A stretch of DNA of 64,000 nt from assembly GCA_021771915.1 (NCBI GenBank), contig JAETNY010000003.1:62001-126000 (forward strand), read 5' to 3'. Made by a program: the position numbers and the translations under genes. Below are positions 39,995 to 50,779 of this stretch, piece after piece. This stretch comes from Bacillota bacterium. Its GTDB lineage: Bacteria > Bacillota > Dehalobacteriia > UBA4068 > UBA4997. Within the stretch, counting starts at the first letter, position 1, and every line of letters begins with the position of its first letter. The notes under the pieces are model-generated. The model did not search any database. It was given only the letters and a program-made list of their open reading frames with translations, and was not told the origin of the DNA.

Positions 39995-40174
39995 TTATTT
40001 TTTTAGGCTTTCACTAACCTTTTCTATGCCTTTAATTATAACATTAGTTTTAGTAGTTTCTAATTGTTTTGCACAATCATTAAGCATATCATTCTCAGAT
40101 TGTGTCAGGCGAATTTCTAATCTAACATTTCTTGGATTATCGGTTAGTTTTGTACCTTTTTTCAAGGGCGTCAT
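39995..40174 (-). CDS. Small ribbon-helix-helix/CopG-like protein
   Basis: MTPLKKGTKLTDNPRNVRLEIRLTQSENDMLNDCAKQLETTKTNVIIKGIEKVSESL resembles RHH/MobC-like small regulators. Confidence 0.65.
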   Translation of the reverse strand: MTPLKKGTKLTDNPRNVRLEIRLTQSENDMLNDCAKQLETTKTNVIIKGIEKVSESLKK

Positions 40175-40217
40175 CTTCTCACGCTCCTTTCTTTGCCCAC
40201 ACAAACATTATAATATA

Positions 40218-40229
40218 TTGTACGTACAA
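40218..40229. promoter_or_regulatory. Palindromic operator candidate in the RHH gene promoter
   Basis: TTGTACGTACAA lies in the 17-nt spacer of minus-strand TTGACT-N17-TATAAT. Confidence 0.6.
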
Positions 40230-40282
40230 AGTCAAGTCTAATTTAAAAAATTTGGACAAAAGTTAAAAGGAAATGCTATAAT

Positions 40283-40351
40283 ATGTCTGCACTTTTAATG
40301 CTGCTTTTGGCAGTTGCAGACTTTGCTATTAAACATAGTAAAAGAAAATAA
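40283..40351 (+). CDS. Candidate small hydrophobic peptide (type I toxin-like), 22 aa
   Basis: MSALLMLLLAVADFAIKHSKRK; RBS-like AAAAGGA 11 nt upstream; terminator immediately downstream. Confidence 0.4.
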   Translation: MSALLMLLLAVADFAIKHSKRK

Positions 40352-40381
40352 CCGCCCTCCTAACAAAAGACGCGGTTATTT
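40346..40381. terminator. Bidirectional terminator
   Basis: AAATAACCGC...GCGGTTATTT stem. Confidence 0.7.
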
Positions 40382-40556
40382 TATAACTATTACTCTTGTG
40401 GGCTGACCCAGTTTGAGGGTCGGCTCTTTGTGTTTTTATTGTAGCATACAAATCCAAAAAATGCAGGTATTTTGTACTGGCGGCACTGCTCCATCCCACC
40501 GCCTGGAAAAAGCATAACCTCCAAAAACAGCACCATATCGACACAACTTCCCCAGA

Positions 40557-41639
40557 CTAAAACATCAAAACTGCCTCAGCCACCGCTTTGCCCATAGCGG
40601 CACAGCCAATTTTAGTTTTGCCCTCGCTCATAATATCAGCCGTGCGCAGTCCTTTATCCAAAACCGCATTAACAGCGGCCTCAACCGCATCGCTCTCCTT
40701 GTCCATATCAAAGGAATATTTTAACATCATCGCTGCGGCCAGAATAGTACCGATAGGATTGGCAATATCCTGCCCGGCAATATCCGGCGCGGAACCATGA
40801 ATAGGCTCATACATGCCAACCGTGCTCTCGCCCAGGCTGGAGGAGGGAATCATACCAATGGAACCGGTAATCATGCTTGCTTCATCAGAGAGGATATCGC
40901 CAAACATATTCTCGGTTACGATAACGTCAAACTGTGAGGGCTCCTTTACCAGCTGCATGGCTGTGTTATCCACCAGCATATAATCATAGGCTACATCGGG
41001 ATATTGTTCTGCAATCTGATAGCCCAATTCTCGCCAGAGTTTGGAAGTATCCAATACGTTGGCTTTGTCAATCATTGTTACTTTGCGGCGGCGTTTCTGC
41101 GCCATTTTGAATGCGATATGCAGCATGCGCTCAATTTCATGCGTGCTGTAACTCATCACGTCTGTGGCCATTTTTTCGCCGTTAGGCAGAGTTCCCGTCT
41201 TATGCTCGCCAAAATATACGCCGCCAATCAGTTCGCGCACAATAACCAAATCAATGCCGCGCTGCACAATCTCCGGCTTCAGCGGCGAAGCAAAATCCAG
41301 CTGCGGAAACAGCCGCGCCGGACGCACATTGGAATACAGACCCATCGCCGCGCGCAGGCCAAGCAAACCACGCTCCGGCCGAATATCGCCCGGCAGCTTG
41401 TCCCATTTATAGCCACCGATAGCGCCCAGCAAAACGCTGTCGCTGGCGCGGCAGGCCGCAATAGCCTCCTCGGTCAGCGGCACGCCATGTTTGTCAATGG
41501 AGCAGCCGCCCATATCAACGTCCGTATAATTAAATTTATGGCCAAATTTCTCGCCAACCGCCGCCAGCACCTGCAACGTAGCGTTTACAATCTCCGGGCC
41601 AATGCCATCGCCGCGGATTACCGCAATATTTTTCTCCAT
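40557..41639 (-). CDS. leuB: 3-isopropylmalate dehydrogenase
   Basis: AVIRGDGIGPEIV, RELIGGVYFGEH, VTENMFGDILSDEASMITGSIGMIPSSS. Confidence 0.97.
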   Translation of the reverse strand: MEKNIAVIRGDGIGPEIVNATLQVLAAVGEKFGHKFNYTDVDMGGCSIDKHGVPLTEEAIAACRASDSVLLGAIGGYKWDKLPGDIRPERGLLGLRAAMGLYSNVRPARLFPQLDFASPLKPEIVQRGIDLVIVRELIGGVYFGEHKTGTLPNGEKMATDVMSYSTHEIERMLHIAFKMAQKRRRKVTMIDKANVLDTSKLWRELGYQIAEQYPDVAYDYMLVDNTAMQLVKEPSQFDVIVTENMFGDILSDEASMITGSIGMIPSSSLGESTVGMYEPIHGSAPDIAGQDIANPIGTILAAAMMLKYSFDMDKESDAVEAAVNAVLDKGLRTADIMSEGKTKIGCAAMGKAVAEAVLMF

Positions 41640-41723
41640 TTATAAAATTCCTCCTATATTGTCTGGAATAATAAACTAAAATCTTTATCAATACTCGCTC
41701 ATAATTGTCAATATCTTAAAAAA

Positions 41724-42203
41724 TCAAGACTTTAAAAAGTCTAAAAGACCACCTTTGGCAATAATGTTCTGGATAAATTCCGGAAACGGTTCTGTTTTGT
41801 AGGTTTCATTTTTAGTCAAATTGTGAATTTCACCACAGTCAAAATTAATTTCCAACTCATCACCAACGGCAATTTTATCCGCGTCGGCACACTCCAAAAT
41901 CGGCAAGCCGACGTTGATGGAGTTGCGGTAAAAAATACGCGCAAAGCTTTTGGCAATTACGCAGGAAATGCCAGAGGCCTTTATCGCAATCGGCGCGTGC
42001 TCCCGGGAGGAACCACAGCCAAAGTTAAAGCCGCCCACCATGATATCCCCGGCCTGAACGCGCTGCACAAACTGCTTATCAATATCCTCCATGCAGTGCG
42101 CCGCCAACTCCTGATGATTGGCCGTGTTCAGATAACGCGCCGGAATAATCACGTCCGTATCAATATTATCACCATATTTATGGACAAAACCTTTACTAAT
42201 CAT
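41724..42203 (-). CDS. leuD: 3-isopropylmalate dehydratase small subunit
   Basis: [40 protein letters not shown]. Confidence 0.96.
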   Translation of the reverse strand: MISKGFVHKYGDNIDTDVIIPARYLNTANHQELAAHCMEDIDKQFVQRVQAGDIMVGGFNFGCGSSREHAPIAIKASGISCVIAKSFARIFYRNSINVGLPILECADADKIAVGDELEINFDCGEIHNLTKNETYKTEPFPEFIQNIIAKGGLLDFLKS

Positions 42204-42218
42204 TTGCTTAAACCTCCC

Positions 42219-43475
42219 CTATGCCTTTGGTGCAGAAATATAACCAGTCAGCGCGCTGGCCGCCGCCACAGCCGGGCTGGCCAGATAAACCTCAGAGCCA
42301 ATATGCCCCATACGGCCGACAAAATTGCGGTTGGTGGTGGCCACACAGCGCTCGCCGTCAGCCAGAATACCCATATAGCCACCAAGACAGGGCCCGCAGG
42401 TGGGTGTGGAAACCACACAGCCAGCATCAATAAAATCAGCCAGATAGCCCAACTCCAGGCATTGCTTATAAACCTGCTGGGTAGCCGGAATAATAATCAC
42501 ACGTACGCCCGGCGCAACCTTATGACCACGCAGAATTTGCGCCGCCACTGCCATATCGGCCAGCCGGCCGTTAGTGCAGGAACCAATAACCACCTGGTCA
42601 ATCTTCACCTCGCCCAGTTCAGCCACTGTTTTAGTGTTCTCCGGCAGGTGCGGCAACGCCACTGTCGGCTGCACCGCCGCCAAATCAATCTCATAAACGG
42701 CGGTATATTCTGCGTCATCGTCCGCCTGATACACTGTTGGCAGCATTTTTTCACGCTCTTTCAGATAAGTCAGCGTAATATCGTCAACCGCAAAAATACC
42801 ATTTTTTGCGCCGGCTTCAATCGCCATATTCGCCATGCAAAGGCGGTCGTCTATGCCCAACTCCGCCAGACCGTCGCCGCTGAACTCCATAGACTGATAA
42901 AGCGCGCCGTCCACGCCAATCAGACCGATAATATGCAAAATGATGTCCTTACCGCTGACCCAGGGATTTTTTTTGCCATGCAACACAAATTTAATCGCCT
43001 CCGGCACCTTAAACCAGGCTTTGCCGCGCGCCATACCGGCCGCCAAATCAGTGCTGCCCACGCCGGTGGAAAAAGCGCCCAGCGCGCCATAAGTGCAAGT
43101 ATGCGAGTCCGCGCCGATTACCAGCTGACCGGCCGTCACCAAACCCTGCTCCGGCAGCAGCGCATGCTCAACCCCCATACAACCCACATCGTAATAATGC
43201 GTAATATTATGTTTAGCCGCAAACTGACGGCATTGCTTGCACTGCTCGGCCGCCTTAATATCCTTGTTCGGCGCAAAATGGTCCATCACCAGCGCAATTT
43301 TATCTTTATTAAAAACCTCGCTAAAGCCGGCCTTTTCAAATTCGTTAATTGCCACGGGGGTGGTAATATCATTGCCCAGACACAAATCTAAATCCGCCAT
43401 AATCAGCTGACCGGGCTTAACGCTCTCCAGCCCACAATGCGCGGCCAGAATTTTCTGGCTCATTGTCATTCCCAT
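42219..43475 (-). CDS. leuC: 3-isopropylmalate dehydratase large subunit
   Basis: [56 protein letters not shown]. Confidence 0.96.
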   Translation of the reverse strand: MGMTMSQKILAAHCGLESVKPGQLIMADLDLCLGNDITTPVAINEFEKAGFSEVFNKDKIALVMDHFAPNKDIKAAEQCKQCRQFAAKHNITHYYDVGCMGVEHALLPEQGLVTAGQLVIGADSHTCTYGALGAFSTGVGSTDLAAGMARGKAWFKVPEAIKFVLHGKKNPWVSGKDIILHIIGLIGVDGALYQSMEFSGDGLAELGIDDRLCMANMAIEAGAKNGIFAVDDITLTYLKEREKMLPTVYQADDDAEYTAVYEIDLAAVQPTVALPHLPENTKTVAELGEVKIDQVVIGSCTNGRLADMAVAAQILRGHKVAPGVRVIIIPATQQVYKQCLELGYLADFIDAGCVVSTPTCGPCLGGYMGILADGERCVATTNRNFVGRMGHIGSEVYLASPAVAAASALTGYISAPKA

Positions 43476-43510
43476 TGTTTTTTCCTCCTCGGACTGTTAT
43501 AAAACTTTTA

Positions 43511-45190
43511 TTATTTTTTCCATACTTCATACAGCTTGTTCGCCGCGCTCAAAAGCGCGTTCAGTGAAGCGTCAATAATATCGTTATCAATGCCGGCGCC
43601 CCAGCAGACGTTATTATCTCTGTCCTCCAGCCCCACATAAGCAATCGCCTGAGAGGTTGAACCAGAAGTCAGAGAGTGTTCCTCATAGGTCACAACGTGG
43701 ATTTTCTTATCCAGCAGCTGCTCCAGCGCTTTGGTTACAGCGTTCAGACGGCCGTTGCCGGTGGTCTGTATACGCGAAATCTGACCATGGAATTTCAATT
43801 CCACATCAGCATACATAATCGCCTTATCACTGAAAGAATATTTACCATAAGAAATGGGCTGGTCAATATTAACATAATGCGAAAGGAAGATATCGCGAAT
43901 TTCCTCGTGCGAGAGTTCCTTGTGCAGGTGATCGGAAACACTTTTAACCGTATAGCCAAAGTCCTCGCGCATTTTCTGGGGCATATTAAAGCCATATTTG
44001 GTCTGCATCAGATAGCCAATGCCGCCCTTGCCGCTCTGGCTGTTAATACGGATAACGTCAGATTCATACTCCCGGCCCACGTCGTGGGGGTCAATCGGCA
44101 GATAAGGCACCGTCCAGCTATGCAGCTGTTTTTCCTCATGCCACTTCATACCCTTGGCAATCGCGTCCTGATGAGAACCGGAGAAAGCGGCAAACACCAG
44201 CCGGCCGCTATATGGCTGGCGCTCATAAACATGCATACGCGTAACTTTTTCATAAACCTTGGTAATTTCTGTAATATTACTGAAATCCAGCTGGGGATTC
44301 ACACCATGACAAAACATATTCATCGCCAATGTAACAATATCCACATTGCCGGTGCGCTCGCCGTTGCCAAAAAGCGTGCCCTCAATACGATTAGCGCCGG
44401 CCAGCATGCCCAGTTCCGCATCAGCCACGCCGCAGCCGCGGTCATTGTGAGGGTGCAAAGAAAGTATCACATTATCACGATATTTCAAATTATCGCTCAT
44501 ATATTCAATCTGGCTGGCGTAAACATGGGCCAGACTCATTTCCACCGTGGCCGGCAGATTGATGATAACCGGCCAGTCCGCCCGGGGCTGCCAGATATCC
44601 AGCACCGCGTTGCAGATTTCCAGCGCAAATTCCATCTCTGTGCCGGTAAAACTCTCCGGCGAATACTCAAAGCGAATATTGCCGGGCATATCCTTGATGT
44701 ATTCATTCATCAGCTTGGCGCCCTCCACGGCAATCTCAATAATACCGGGCTTCTCCATATGAAAAACCTGCTCTCTCTGCGCTAGAGAGGTGGAGTTATA
44801 CAAATGAACAATAGCGTTTTTAGCGCCGCGCACGGCGTCAAAGGTTTTGGCGATAATATGCTCGCGGCTCTGTGTCAAAACCTGCAATGTAACATCGTCC
44901 GGCACCAAATCCTGCTCAATCAGCGTACGCAGAAATTCATACTCGGTTTCTGAAGCCGCCGGAAAGCCAACTTCAATCTCCTTAAAGCCAACTTTCACCA
45001 AATATTTGAAAAATTCCAGTTTTTCGTCCAAACTCATCGGCACAATCAGGCTCTGGTTGCCATCGCGCAAATCCACGCTGCACCAAACCGGCGCTTTATC
45101 AATATATTCCTTTTGCGCCCACTTCAACTCATTTACCGGCGGCATAAAATAGCCGCGATGGTAACGGTCATAATTTTTCAATCTCCTCAA
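43511..45190 (-). CDS. leuA: 2-isopropylmalate synthase
   Basis: WCSVDLRDGNQSLIVPMSLDEKLEFF, LHPHNDRGCGVADAEL; ~560-aa yeast-like LeuA form. Confidence 0.95.
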   Translation of the reverse strand: MRRLKNYDRYHRGYFMPPVNELKWAQKEYIDKAPVWCSVDLRDGNQSLIVPMSLDEKLEFFKYLVKVGFKEIEVGFPAASETEYEFLRTLIEQDLVPDDVTLQVLTQSREHIIAKTFDAVRGAKNAIVHLYNSTSLAQREQVFHMEKPGIIEIAVEGAKLMNEYIKDMPGNIRFEYSPESFTGTEMEFALEICNAVLDIWQPRADWPVIINLPATVEMSLAHVYASQIEYMSDNLKYRDNVILSLHPHNDRGCGVADAELGMLAGANRIEGTLFGNGERTGNVDIVTLAMNMFCHGVNPQLDFSNITEITKVYEKVTRMHVYERQPYSGRLVFAAFSGSHQDAIAKGMKWHEEKQLHSWTVPYLPIDPHDVGREYESDVIRINSQSGKGGIGYLMQTKYGFNMPQKMREDFGYTVKSVSDHLHKELSHEEIRDIFLSHYVNIDQPISYGKYSFSDKAIMYADVELKFHGQISRIQTTGNGRLNAVTKALEQLLDKKIHVVTYEEHSLTSGSTSQAIAYVGLEDRDNNVCWGAGIDNDIIDASLNALLSAANKLYEVWKK

Positions 45191-45343
45191 CCCCTATTCT
45201 GCGTTTAATTTATTTATATTTATTTCTTAACTTAAAAATAGTTTATTAGATTATTATAGACCTTTTCAGGCGGCTTTGTCAACTGCTGCTCTGTATATAT
45301 TTGCAGTATTTTTGGATTAAATTATAATTCTAAATTAAAAATC

Positions 45344-45372
45344 TTGACAACACCAGGCCTTTTCTTTATAAT
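45344..45372 (+). promoter_or_regulatory. Sigma70 promoter for NERD gene
   Basis: TTGACA-N17-TATAAT. Confidence 0.65.
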
Positions 45373-45421
45373 ATTTTACAAAATTTAATTATTTGGAAAT
45401 TTTTATTAAGAAAGTGATTTT

Positions 45422-46180
45422 ATGCCGAAAGAAAAAGCTTCCATTTTCGCCATGCTGCGCGGTGATGAGCCCAGCCCTCTGGCGCGCGTCTGGCATGACT
45501 TATCCGGCGCTGGCGAAGGCGAATGGGGCGAGAAATGTCTGCTGGAACTGCTGAAAAACCGCGCCAAAAATGCCGCCATTTTTCAAAATGTTTACGTACC
45601 GCTGGGCGGCGGCACAACCGAGTTGGATATTGTGCTGGTCGGCAGTACCGGCCTGTATATTTTTGAAAGCAAAGCCTACGGCGGTAAAATTTATGGTCAG
45701 CCGGAACAGCTTAATTGGGCGCAATATCTTGGCGGCAGCAAAAACGTATTTTATAATCCCATAAGACAGAATGAAAATCATCGGCGCAATCTGGCCAGAG
45801 CCTTGCAAATATCCCCAGAATATATTTGTTCAATTATTGTTTTTGAAAACCGGGCTGATTTAAGCAATATTCACCCCAGACACAGCGAAAGCTTTGTTGT
45901 CTGCAACCGCAACAAGCTGTTAAAACATCTGAAAAAGCTGGTTAATTCTCGCCGGCCGGTTCTGGAACTAACAGAAATGGAGTCAATCTGCCGCAAACTT
46001 GCCAAATGGAGCAAGGTTAATCGGCGCACCAAAAAACAGCACATTAAGCAAGTTCAGCAGCAAATGCATGGCGCGCTCTGCCCTTTCTGCGGCCGGGAGT
46101 TGTTAATCAAACAGGGTAGCTATGGCCCCTTTATCGGGTGCAGCGGCTATCCCAAATGTCAATACACCAGAAAAATATAA
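45422..46180 (+). CDS. NERD domain protein with C-terminal topoisomerase-type zinc finger
   Basis: VYVPLGGGTTELDIVLVGSTGLYIFESKAYGGKIYG; CPFCGRELLIKQGSYGPFIGCSGYPKCQYTRKI. Confidence 0.9.
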   Translation: MPKEKASIFAMLRGDEPSPLARVWHDLSGAGEGEWGEKCLLELLKNRAKNAAIFQNVYVPLGGGTTELDIVLVGSTGLYIFESKAYGGKIYGQPEQLNWAQYLGGSKNVFYNPIRQNENHRRNLARALQISPEYICSIIVFENRADLSNIHPRHSESFVVCNRNKLLKHLKKLVNSRRPVLELTEMESICRKLAKWSKVNRRTKKQHIKQVQQQMHGALCPFCGRELLIKQGSYGPFIGCSGYPKCQYTRKI

Positions 46181-46206
46181 AAGCCAAACATCCCAAGTAA
46201 AAATTA

Positions 46207-46237
46207 AGGCAGACGTTTCAATTTAACGTCTGCCTTT
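46207..46237. terminator. Bidirectional terminator
   Basis: AAGGCAGACGTT-TCAATTT-AACGTCTGCCTT. Confidence 0.75.
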
Positions 46238-46247
46238 CAATATTAAA

Positions 46248-46733
46248 TCATTCCGGCTCCGCCAGAGTGACAGTGGTGGCGGCAAAAGCCGCTTCAGCCT
46301 CCGCCTGGCTGGCCAGAGAAGCCATGATTATAACGGTTTGAGCGCCGTCAACCTGCATGATATAATTGTATTCCGTACCGCTGCTGCCATCTACCGTATA
46401 GAAAAAATAGCTGTTGCCGTCTTTAGTGTCCTCCGCCAGCAAAGAGGCGTTGGGGTCGTCTTTTATCAGCTGGTAATAAAGCGCATAAGCTTCCGGCTGG
46501 CCAAAACCGCCGGTCAGAATTGTTTCCTCGTCCTTGCTTATCACAAAAGGCACTTCCATAGTCAAATCATAACCGGCCTTAATATCCACCTGCACTGTAA
46601 TTTTATCACCGGTTTCCACGTTAAAAGTAGCCGCTTTATAGGCATGAGTGGAGCAGGCCGCCAGCAGGAACAGCAATAATAAAAGTCCTGTTATATATTT
46701 ACCTGTTGCCAAAATTTTTTGCATAGCCAACAC
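46248..46733 (-). CDS. Hypothetical lipoprotein
   Basis: Lipobox LLAACS after a hydrophobic signal. Confidence 0.75.
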   Translation of the reverse strand: MLAMQKILATGKYITGLLLLLFLLAACSTHAYKAATFNVETGDKITVQVDIKAGYDLTMEVPFVISKDEETILTGGFGQPEAYALYYQLIKDDPNASLLAEDTKDGNSYFFYTVDGSSGTEYNYIMQVDGAQTVIIMASLASQAEAEAAFAATTVTLAEPE

Positions 46734-47053
46734 CCTCCGACGCTTATATTATCAATTATTTTAACATATCAGCGCCGGATTTACAAGTTAAACCGGTCTA
46801 TAATTGCACAATTTAGCCTATTATTGAGATTATAACAGATAATTACAGCCCAAATTAGCACAAACTTGCAGTTTTTCCGGCCGTATGATTTGCCAAAGCT
46901 GGCAATCGCTGCCGAAAAGCCGCCAAATAACCAGCCCTTGCCGGGTCTGTTCTTTTTTACCATTGCTTTAGACCCAACCCCTGGGGTATAATGACATCAA
47001 GTTCAGAGGAACTGAAAGTTAAAAAACTTAAAAAAGCAAAGGAGTGATAGTTT

Positions 47054-47749
47054 ATGAAAAAACTATTGAGTATCACATTGACAATCGCCGTATTTTGTAT
47101 GTTGGCCACCAGCGCAATGGCTGCACCGGCCAACGCACAACAGCCGCAGGACGAACTTTGGCAGTACATACAGGAAAGTGATGATTTCTGGAACAACATT
47201 ATGAAACAGATTGGCGAGGAGCCGGACCAGAATAAGCGCCCCACTCCGGACGAAAGCCAGAAGCCCACACCTAAACCGCCGGTTATTGAGGATAACCAGC
47301 CTGGTCAGGATAATAATACTGATAAAGATAACAATAACAACAATAATGACGATAAAAACGACAATAACCAGACCAACAACAGTTATGTTGAACAGGTTTT
47401 GCAGCTGGTTAACCGGGAGCGCGCCGCCAGAGGTTTGAACAGCCTGCGTCTGGACGCCAGAGTTTCCGCCGCCGCACAGGTCAGAGCCGCCGAATGTGCG
47501 CGCAGCTTCTCACACACCCGTCCTGATGGCACAAGATGCTTCACCGCGCTGAAAGAGGGCGGCGTCAGCTATCGACGAGCCGGTGAGAACATCGCTTATG
47601 GTCAGCGCACACCACAGGCCGTTATGACGGACTGGATGAATTCCTCCGGCCACCGTGCCAACATTTTGAACAGCAATTACACCACGATTGGCATTGGCTA
47701 TACTGTGATTAACGGCACACCTTACTGGTCTCAGTTCTTTATTCAATAA
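47054..47749 (+). CDS. Secreted CAP/SCP (YkwD-like) domain protein
   Basis: Signal peptide; Asn/Asp-rich linker; LVNRERAARGLNSLRLDARVSAAAQVRAAECARSFSHTRPDG...WMNSSGHRANILNSNYTTIGIGY. Confidence 0.92.
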   Translation: MKKLLSITLTIAVFCMLATSAMAAPANAQQPQDELWQYIQESDDFWNNIMKQIGEEPDQNKRPTPDESQKPTPKPPVIEDNQPGQDNNTDKDNNNNNNDDKNDNNQTNNSYVEQVLQLVNRERAARGLNSLRLDARVSAAAQVRAAECARSFSHTRPDGTRCFTALKEGGVSYRRAGENIAYGQRTPQAVMTDWMNSSGHRANILNSNYTTIGIGYTVINGTPYWSQFFIQ

Positions 47750-48222
47750 GCCAGCTTGCAATCACCAATAAAATTTAATTTTGTATCTATCTGTTTTCTT
47801 TTCATATTTTCCCCTTATTTAAATTCCCTATATTTTCGGAGGCGGCCGCGTTTGGCCGCCTTTCAATTTGCTCTTTCAGTACGGATTAAGCCAATTTTTT
47901 AACTCGCTAATGGTTTGGTGACCTAAATTATACTGTGTACAAAATTGAAAGCGTAAACAGCTGCTTGACTTGCAGCGCCTAATAATGTATAATAATAAAG
48001 TATTAGTTTTTTTTGAACTCATCGTTAATGCTTGCATATAGGTAAAAATTAATTCAACTAACCGCAAAATTGAATTGGCTGATTATTAGTTATACATTCT
48101 ATCTGCATAATTATAATTTATCAGGCAAAATAACAGCCGCATAGTATCAACAGACTGTAAGTTATACGATTTATTTGCATTACCATAAATTATTACTGCA
48201 AAACAGGAAGGAGGAGCCGCCG

Positions 48223-48942
48223 TTGATTAAATTAGTAAACGTAAACAAGTTTTTTGGCAGCGTTCATGTCTTAAAAGATGTTAATTTGGAGGTGGCCGAG
48301 GGCGAAAAGCTGGTAATCATCGGGCCTTCCGGTTCCGGCAAAAGCACCACCGTGCGCTGCATGAATTTTTTGGAGGAACCAACCTCCGGCGAGGTTTACA
48401 TAAACGGAACCCGGCTTACGCATAAAAATAAAATTGAGATTGCCCGCAACACCACGGCGATGGTTTTCCAACAGTTCAATCTGTATCCACATAAGACCGT
48501 TCTGCAAAACCTGACTCTGGCGCCGACCAAGCTGCAAAAGGTACCCAAGGCTGAAGCCGAGGATTTGGCCTATAAGTATCTGGATATTGTTGGGCTGCGT
48601 GAAAAATCCAACGTCTACCCCACCACGCTTTCCGGTGGTCAGCAGCAGCGTGTGGCTATTGCCCGGGCGCTTTGTTCACGCGCCAAGATTATCCTATTTG
48701 ATGAACCAACTTCTGCGCTGGACCCGGAAACCGTTCAGGAGGTTCTGGACGTTATGATTAAGCTTTCGCAGGAAAACATCACCATGGTGGTGGTAACTCA
48801 TGAGATGGGCTTTGCCCGTCAGGTTGCCGACCGGGTTATCTTTATGGACGATGGGCGCATTTTGGAGGAAGGCTCGCCGGAGCACTTCTTCGTTAACCCC
48901 ACAGAGGAGCGCACCAAAGCGTTTTTAAGCAAAATTTTATAA
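48223..48942 (+). CDS. Polar amino acid ABC transporter ATP-binding protein (GlnQ-like)
   Basis: TTG start with [57 protein letters not shown]. Confidence 0.92.
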   Translation: MIKLVNVNKFFGSVHVLKDVNLEVAEGEKLVIIGPSGSGKSTTVRCMNFLEEPTSGEVYINGTRLTHKNKIEIARNTTAMVFQQFNLYPHKTVLQNLTLAPTKLQKVPKAEAEDLAYKYLDIVGLREKSNVYPTTLSGGQQQRVAIARALCSRAKIILFDEPTSALDPETVQEVLDVMIKLSQENITMVVVTHEMGFARQVADRVIFMDDGRILEEGSPEHFFVNPTEERTKAFLSKIL

Positions 48943-49020
48943 TTGTCTTTTATATGTGCAACCAGCTTTTGCATGTATTCAAGAATATATTAAACTCTAT
49001 TTAAAAGGAAGGGAAAGAAA

Positions 49021-49869
49021 ATGAAAAAATTATTAGCATTGCTGATGTCGCTGACTTTGCTGCTGGCATTGGCTGGCTGCGGCGGTGACCAGGGCGGCAC
49101 GCCAAATCAGAACAACACACCCAACGGCTCCACCAGCAGCATTACGCCTGAAGCTATTACAGCACGCGGCGTTCTGCGCGTGGGCGTTAAAACCGACGTA
49201 CCAGGTTTTGGTCTGCAAAATATAGCCGACAGTTCCTACTCCGGCATTGAGATTGACCTGGCTTATAAAATCGCAGAATCTCTGGGCATTGAAAAAGTTG
49301 AGTTTACTCCTGTAACTGCGGCCACACGCGGCCAGCTGCTGGACTCCGGCGATATTGACCTGGTTGCCGCAACTTTCACCATTAATGAAGAACGTAAAGC
49401 CTCCTGGAACTTCACCACACCTTATTATACTGACGCAGTTTCTCTGCTGGTGAAGAATGACAGCGGAATTGAAGATTTTGCTGATTTGCAGGATATTACC
49501 ATTGGCGTTGCCACCGGCGCCACCTCCAAGGTTGCATTGATTGCCGCTGCTGCTGACGCCGGCGTAACTCTGGACGAAGACAAAAACTTTGCAGAATATG
49601 CCTCCTATCCGGAAATTAAGGCTGCTCTGGACTCCGGACGTGTGCAGGCATTTAGCGTAGACGGCTCCATTCTGGCCGGCTATCTGGACAACACCAATCA
49701 CATTGTAGAAAACATTCGTTTCTCTCCGCAGGATTACGGTCTGGCGTCCAAGAAAGATGCTACCGAATGGGCTGAATATCTGGACGGTCTGGTTACTGGC
49801 TGGCTGGCCGATGGCACTATGGCCCAGATAATCGCTGATAATGGCGTTGTTGCTTCTTATACCGAATAA
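49021..49869 (+). CDS. Polar amino acid ABC transporter substrate-binding lipoprotein
   Basis: Lipobox LALAGC; GVLRVGVKTDVPGFGL, SGIEIDLAYKIAESLG. Confidence 0.9.
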   Translation: MKKLLALLMSLTLLLALAGCGGDQGGTPNQNNTPNGSTSSITPEAITARGVLRVGVKTDVPGFGLQNIADSSYSGIEIDLAYKIAESLGIEKVEFTPVTAATRGQLLDSGDIDLVAATFTINEERKASWNFTTPYYTDAVSLLVKNDSGIEDFADLQDITIGVATGATSKVALIAAAADAGVTLDEDKNFAEYASYPEIKAALDSGRVQAFSVDGSILAGYLDNTNHIVENIRFSPQDYGLASKKDATEWAEYLDGLVTGWLADGTMAQIIADNGVVASYTE

Positions 49870-50044
49870 TTTTACAATATTGGTTTGTTATCAATATTAC
49901 AAATAATTTTATTTTGGCGAATTTTTAAGGAGCAGAGAAATTCTGCTCCTTACCTCGTTATAAAAGCCTTGTTTAATTCATAAGGCTTTTATAATGGCGA
50001 CACAGTTTGCCAAAAGGCTTAAACCGACTATTTAAAGGAGGTTA

Positions 50045-50779
50045 TTGGAAATGTTTTTACTGCATCAAATTTTTGAGCTATGGCGCTGGCAGGATTTGCT
50101 GGCCTCCTGGCCGCGTTTTGCCACAGCGTTTCTGAATACCCTGGAAATTGCCGTTCTGGCTCTGACTTTATCTCTGTTTTTAGGCGTACTGTTTGGCTTG
50201 ATGTCAACCTCGCATAATATGGCGTTGCGCATTATAACGCGCATTTACGTGGAGTTTTTTCAAAACACACCGCTGGCTATTCAGGTGTTTTTCGTCTATT
50301 ATGCCTTGCCCTATGCCGGCATTGTTTTAAACGAGATAACTATTGGCATACTTTGCGTTGGCATTTACACCGGCGCTTATATGTCAGAGGTAGTGCGCGC
50401 CGGCATCGGCTCCATTCCCAAGGGGCAGTTTGAGGCCGCAGCCTCACAGGGCTTCACCTACATTCAAACCATGCTGTTGATTATCCTGCCGCAGACAGTG
50501 AAAATTATCCTGCCGCCAATGGTCAATCAGATGGTTAACCTGATTAAAAATACCTCGATTGTAGCCATGATTGCCGGCACGGATTTGATGTATCGTGCCA
50601 ACGCCTGGGCCACCAACGGCTACATGAGTTATGGTCCCTCTTATCTGCTTTGCGGCGTGCTTTATTTTGCCATCTGTTTCCCACTTTCCACCTGGGCGCG
50701 CGGTTATGAAGAAAAATTGAAACGCCGTGATTCCCAGGCCAGCAAGGAACTGGAAAAAATTGAGGAGGTGGTTGCCTGA
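50045..50779 (+). CDS. Polar amino acid ABC transporter permease
   Basis: RFATAFLNTLEIAVLALTLSLFLGVLFG, EVVRAGIGSIPKGQFEAAASQG. Confidence 0.92.
   Translation: MEMFLLHQIFELWRWQDLLASWPRFATAFLNTLEIAVLALTLSLFLGVLFGLMSTSHNMALRIITRIYVEFFQNTPLAIQVFFVYYALPYAGIVLNEITIGILCVGIYTGAYMSEVVRAGIGSIPKGQFEAAASQGFTYIQTMLLIILPQTVKIILPPMVNQMVNLIKNTSIVAMIAGTDLMYRANAWATNGYMSYGPSYLLCGVLYFAICFPLSTWARGYEEKLKRRDSQASKELEKIEEVVA

Noticed and set aside
40329-40544. 71-aa minus-strand ORF
   Set aside because: Spans two terminator-type hairpins and the predicted antisense RNA; composition is not protein-like.
41823-43391. 522-aa plus-strand ORF
   Set aside because: Antisense of leuD/leuC; composition typical of shadow ORFs (N/H/Q/R rich).
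43676-44785. 369-aa plus-strand ORF
   Set aside because: Antisense of leuA; shadow ORF.
45191-45340. T-box leader for leuA
   Set aside because: Leader is short (~100 nt), with a good TTGACA-N18-TATAAT promoter but no T-box consensus or specifier stem-loop.
47876-48067. 63-aa minus-strand ORF ending ...QYNLGHQTISELKNWLNPY
   Set aside because: The C-terminal segment looks protein-like but the ORF has no RBS or recognisable family; possibly a gene remnant, too weak to call.
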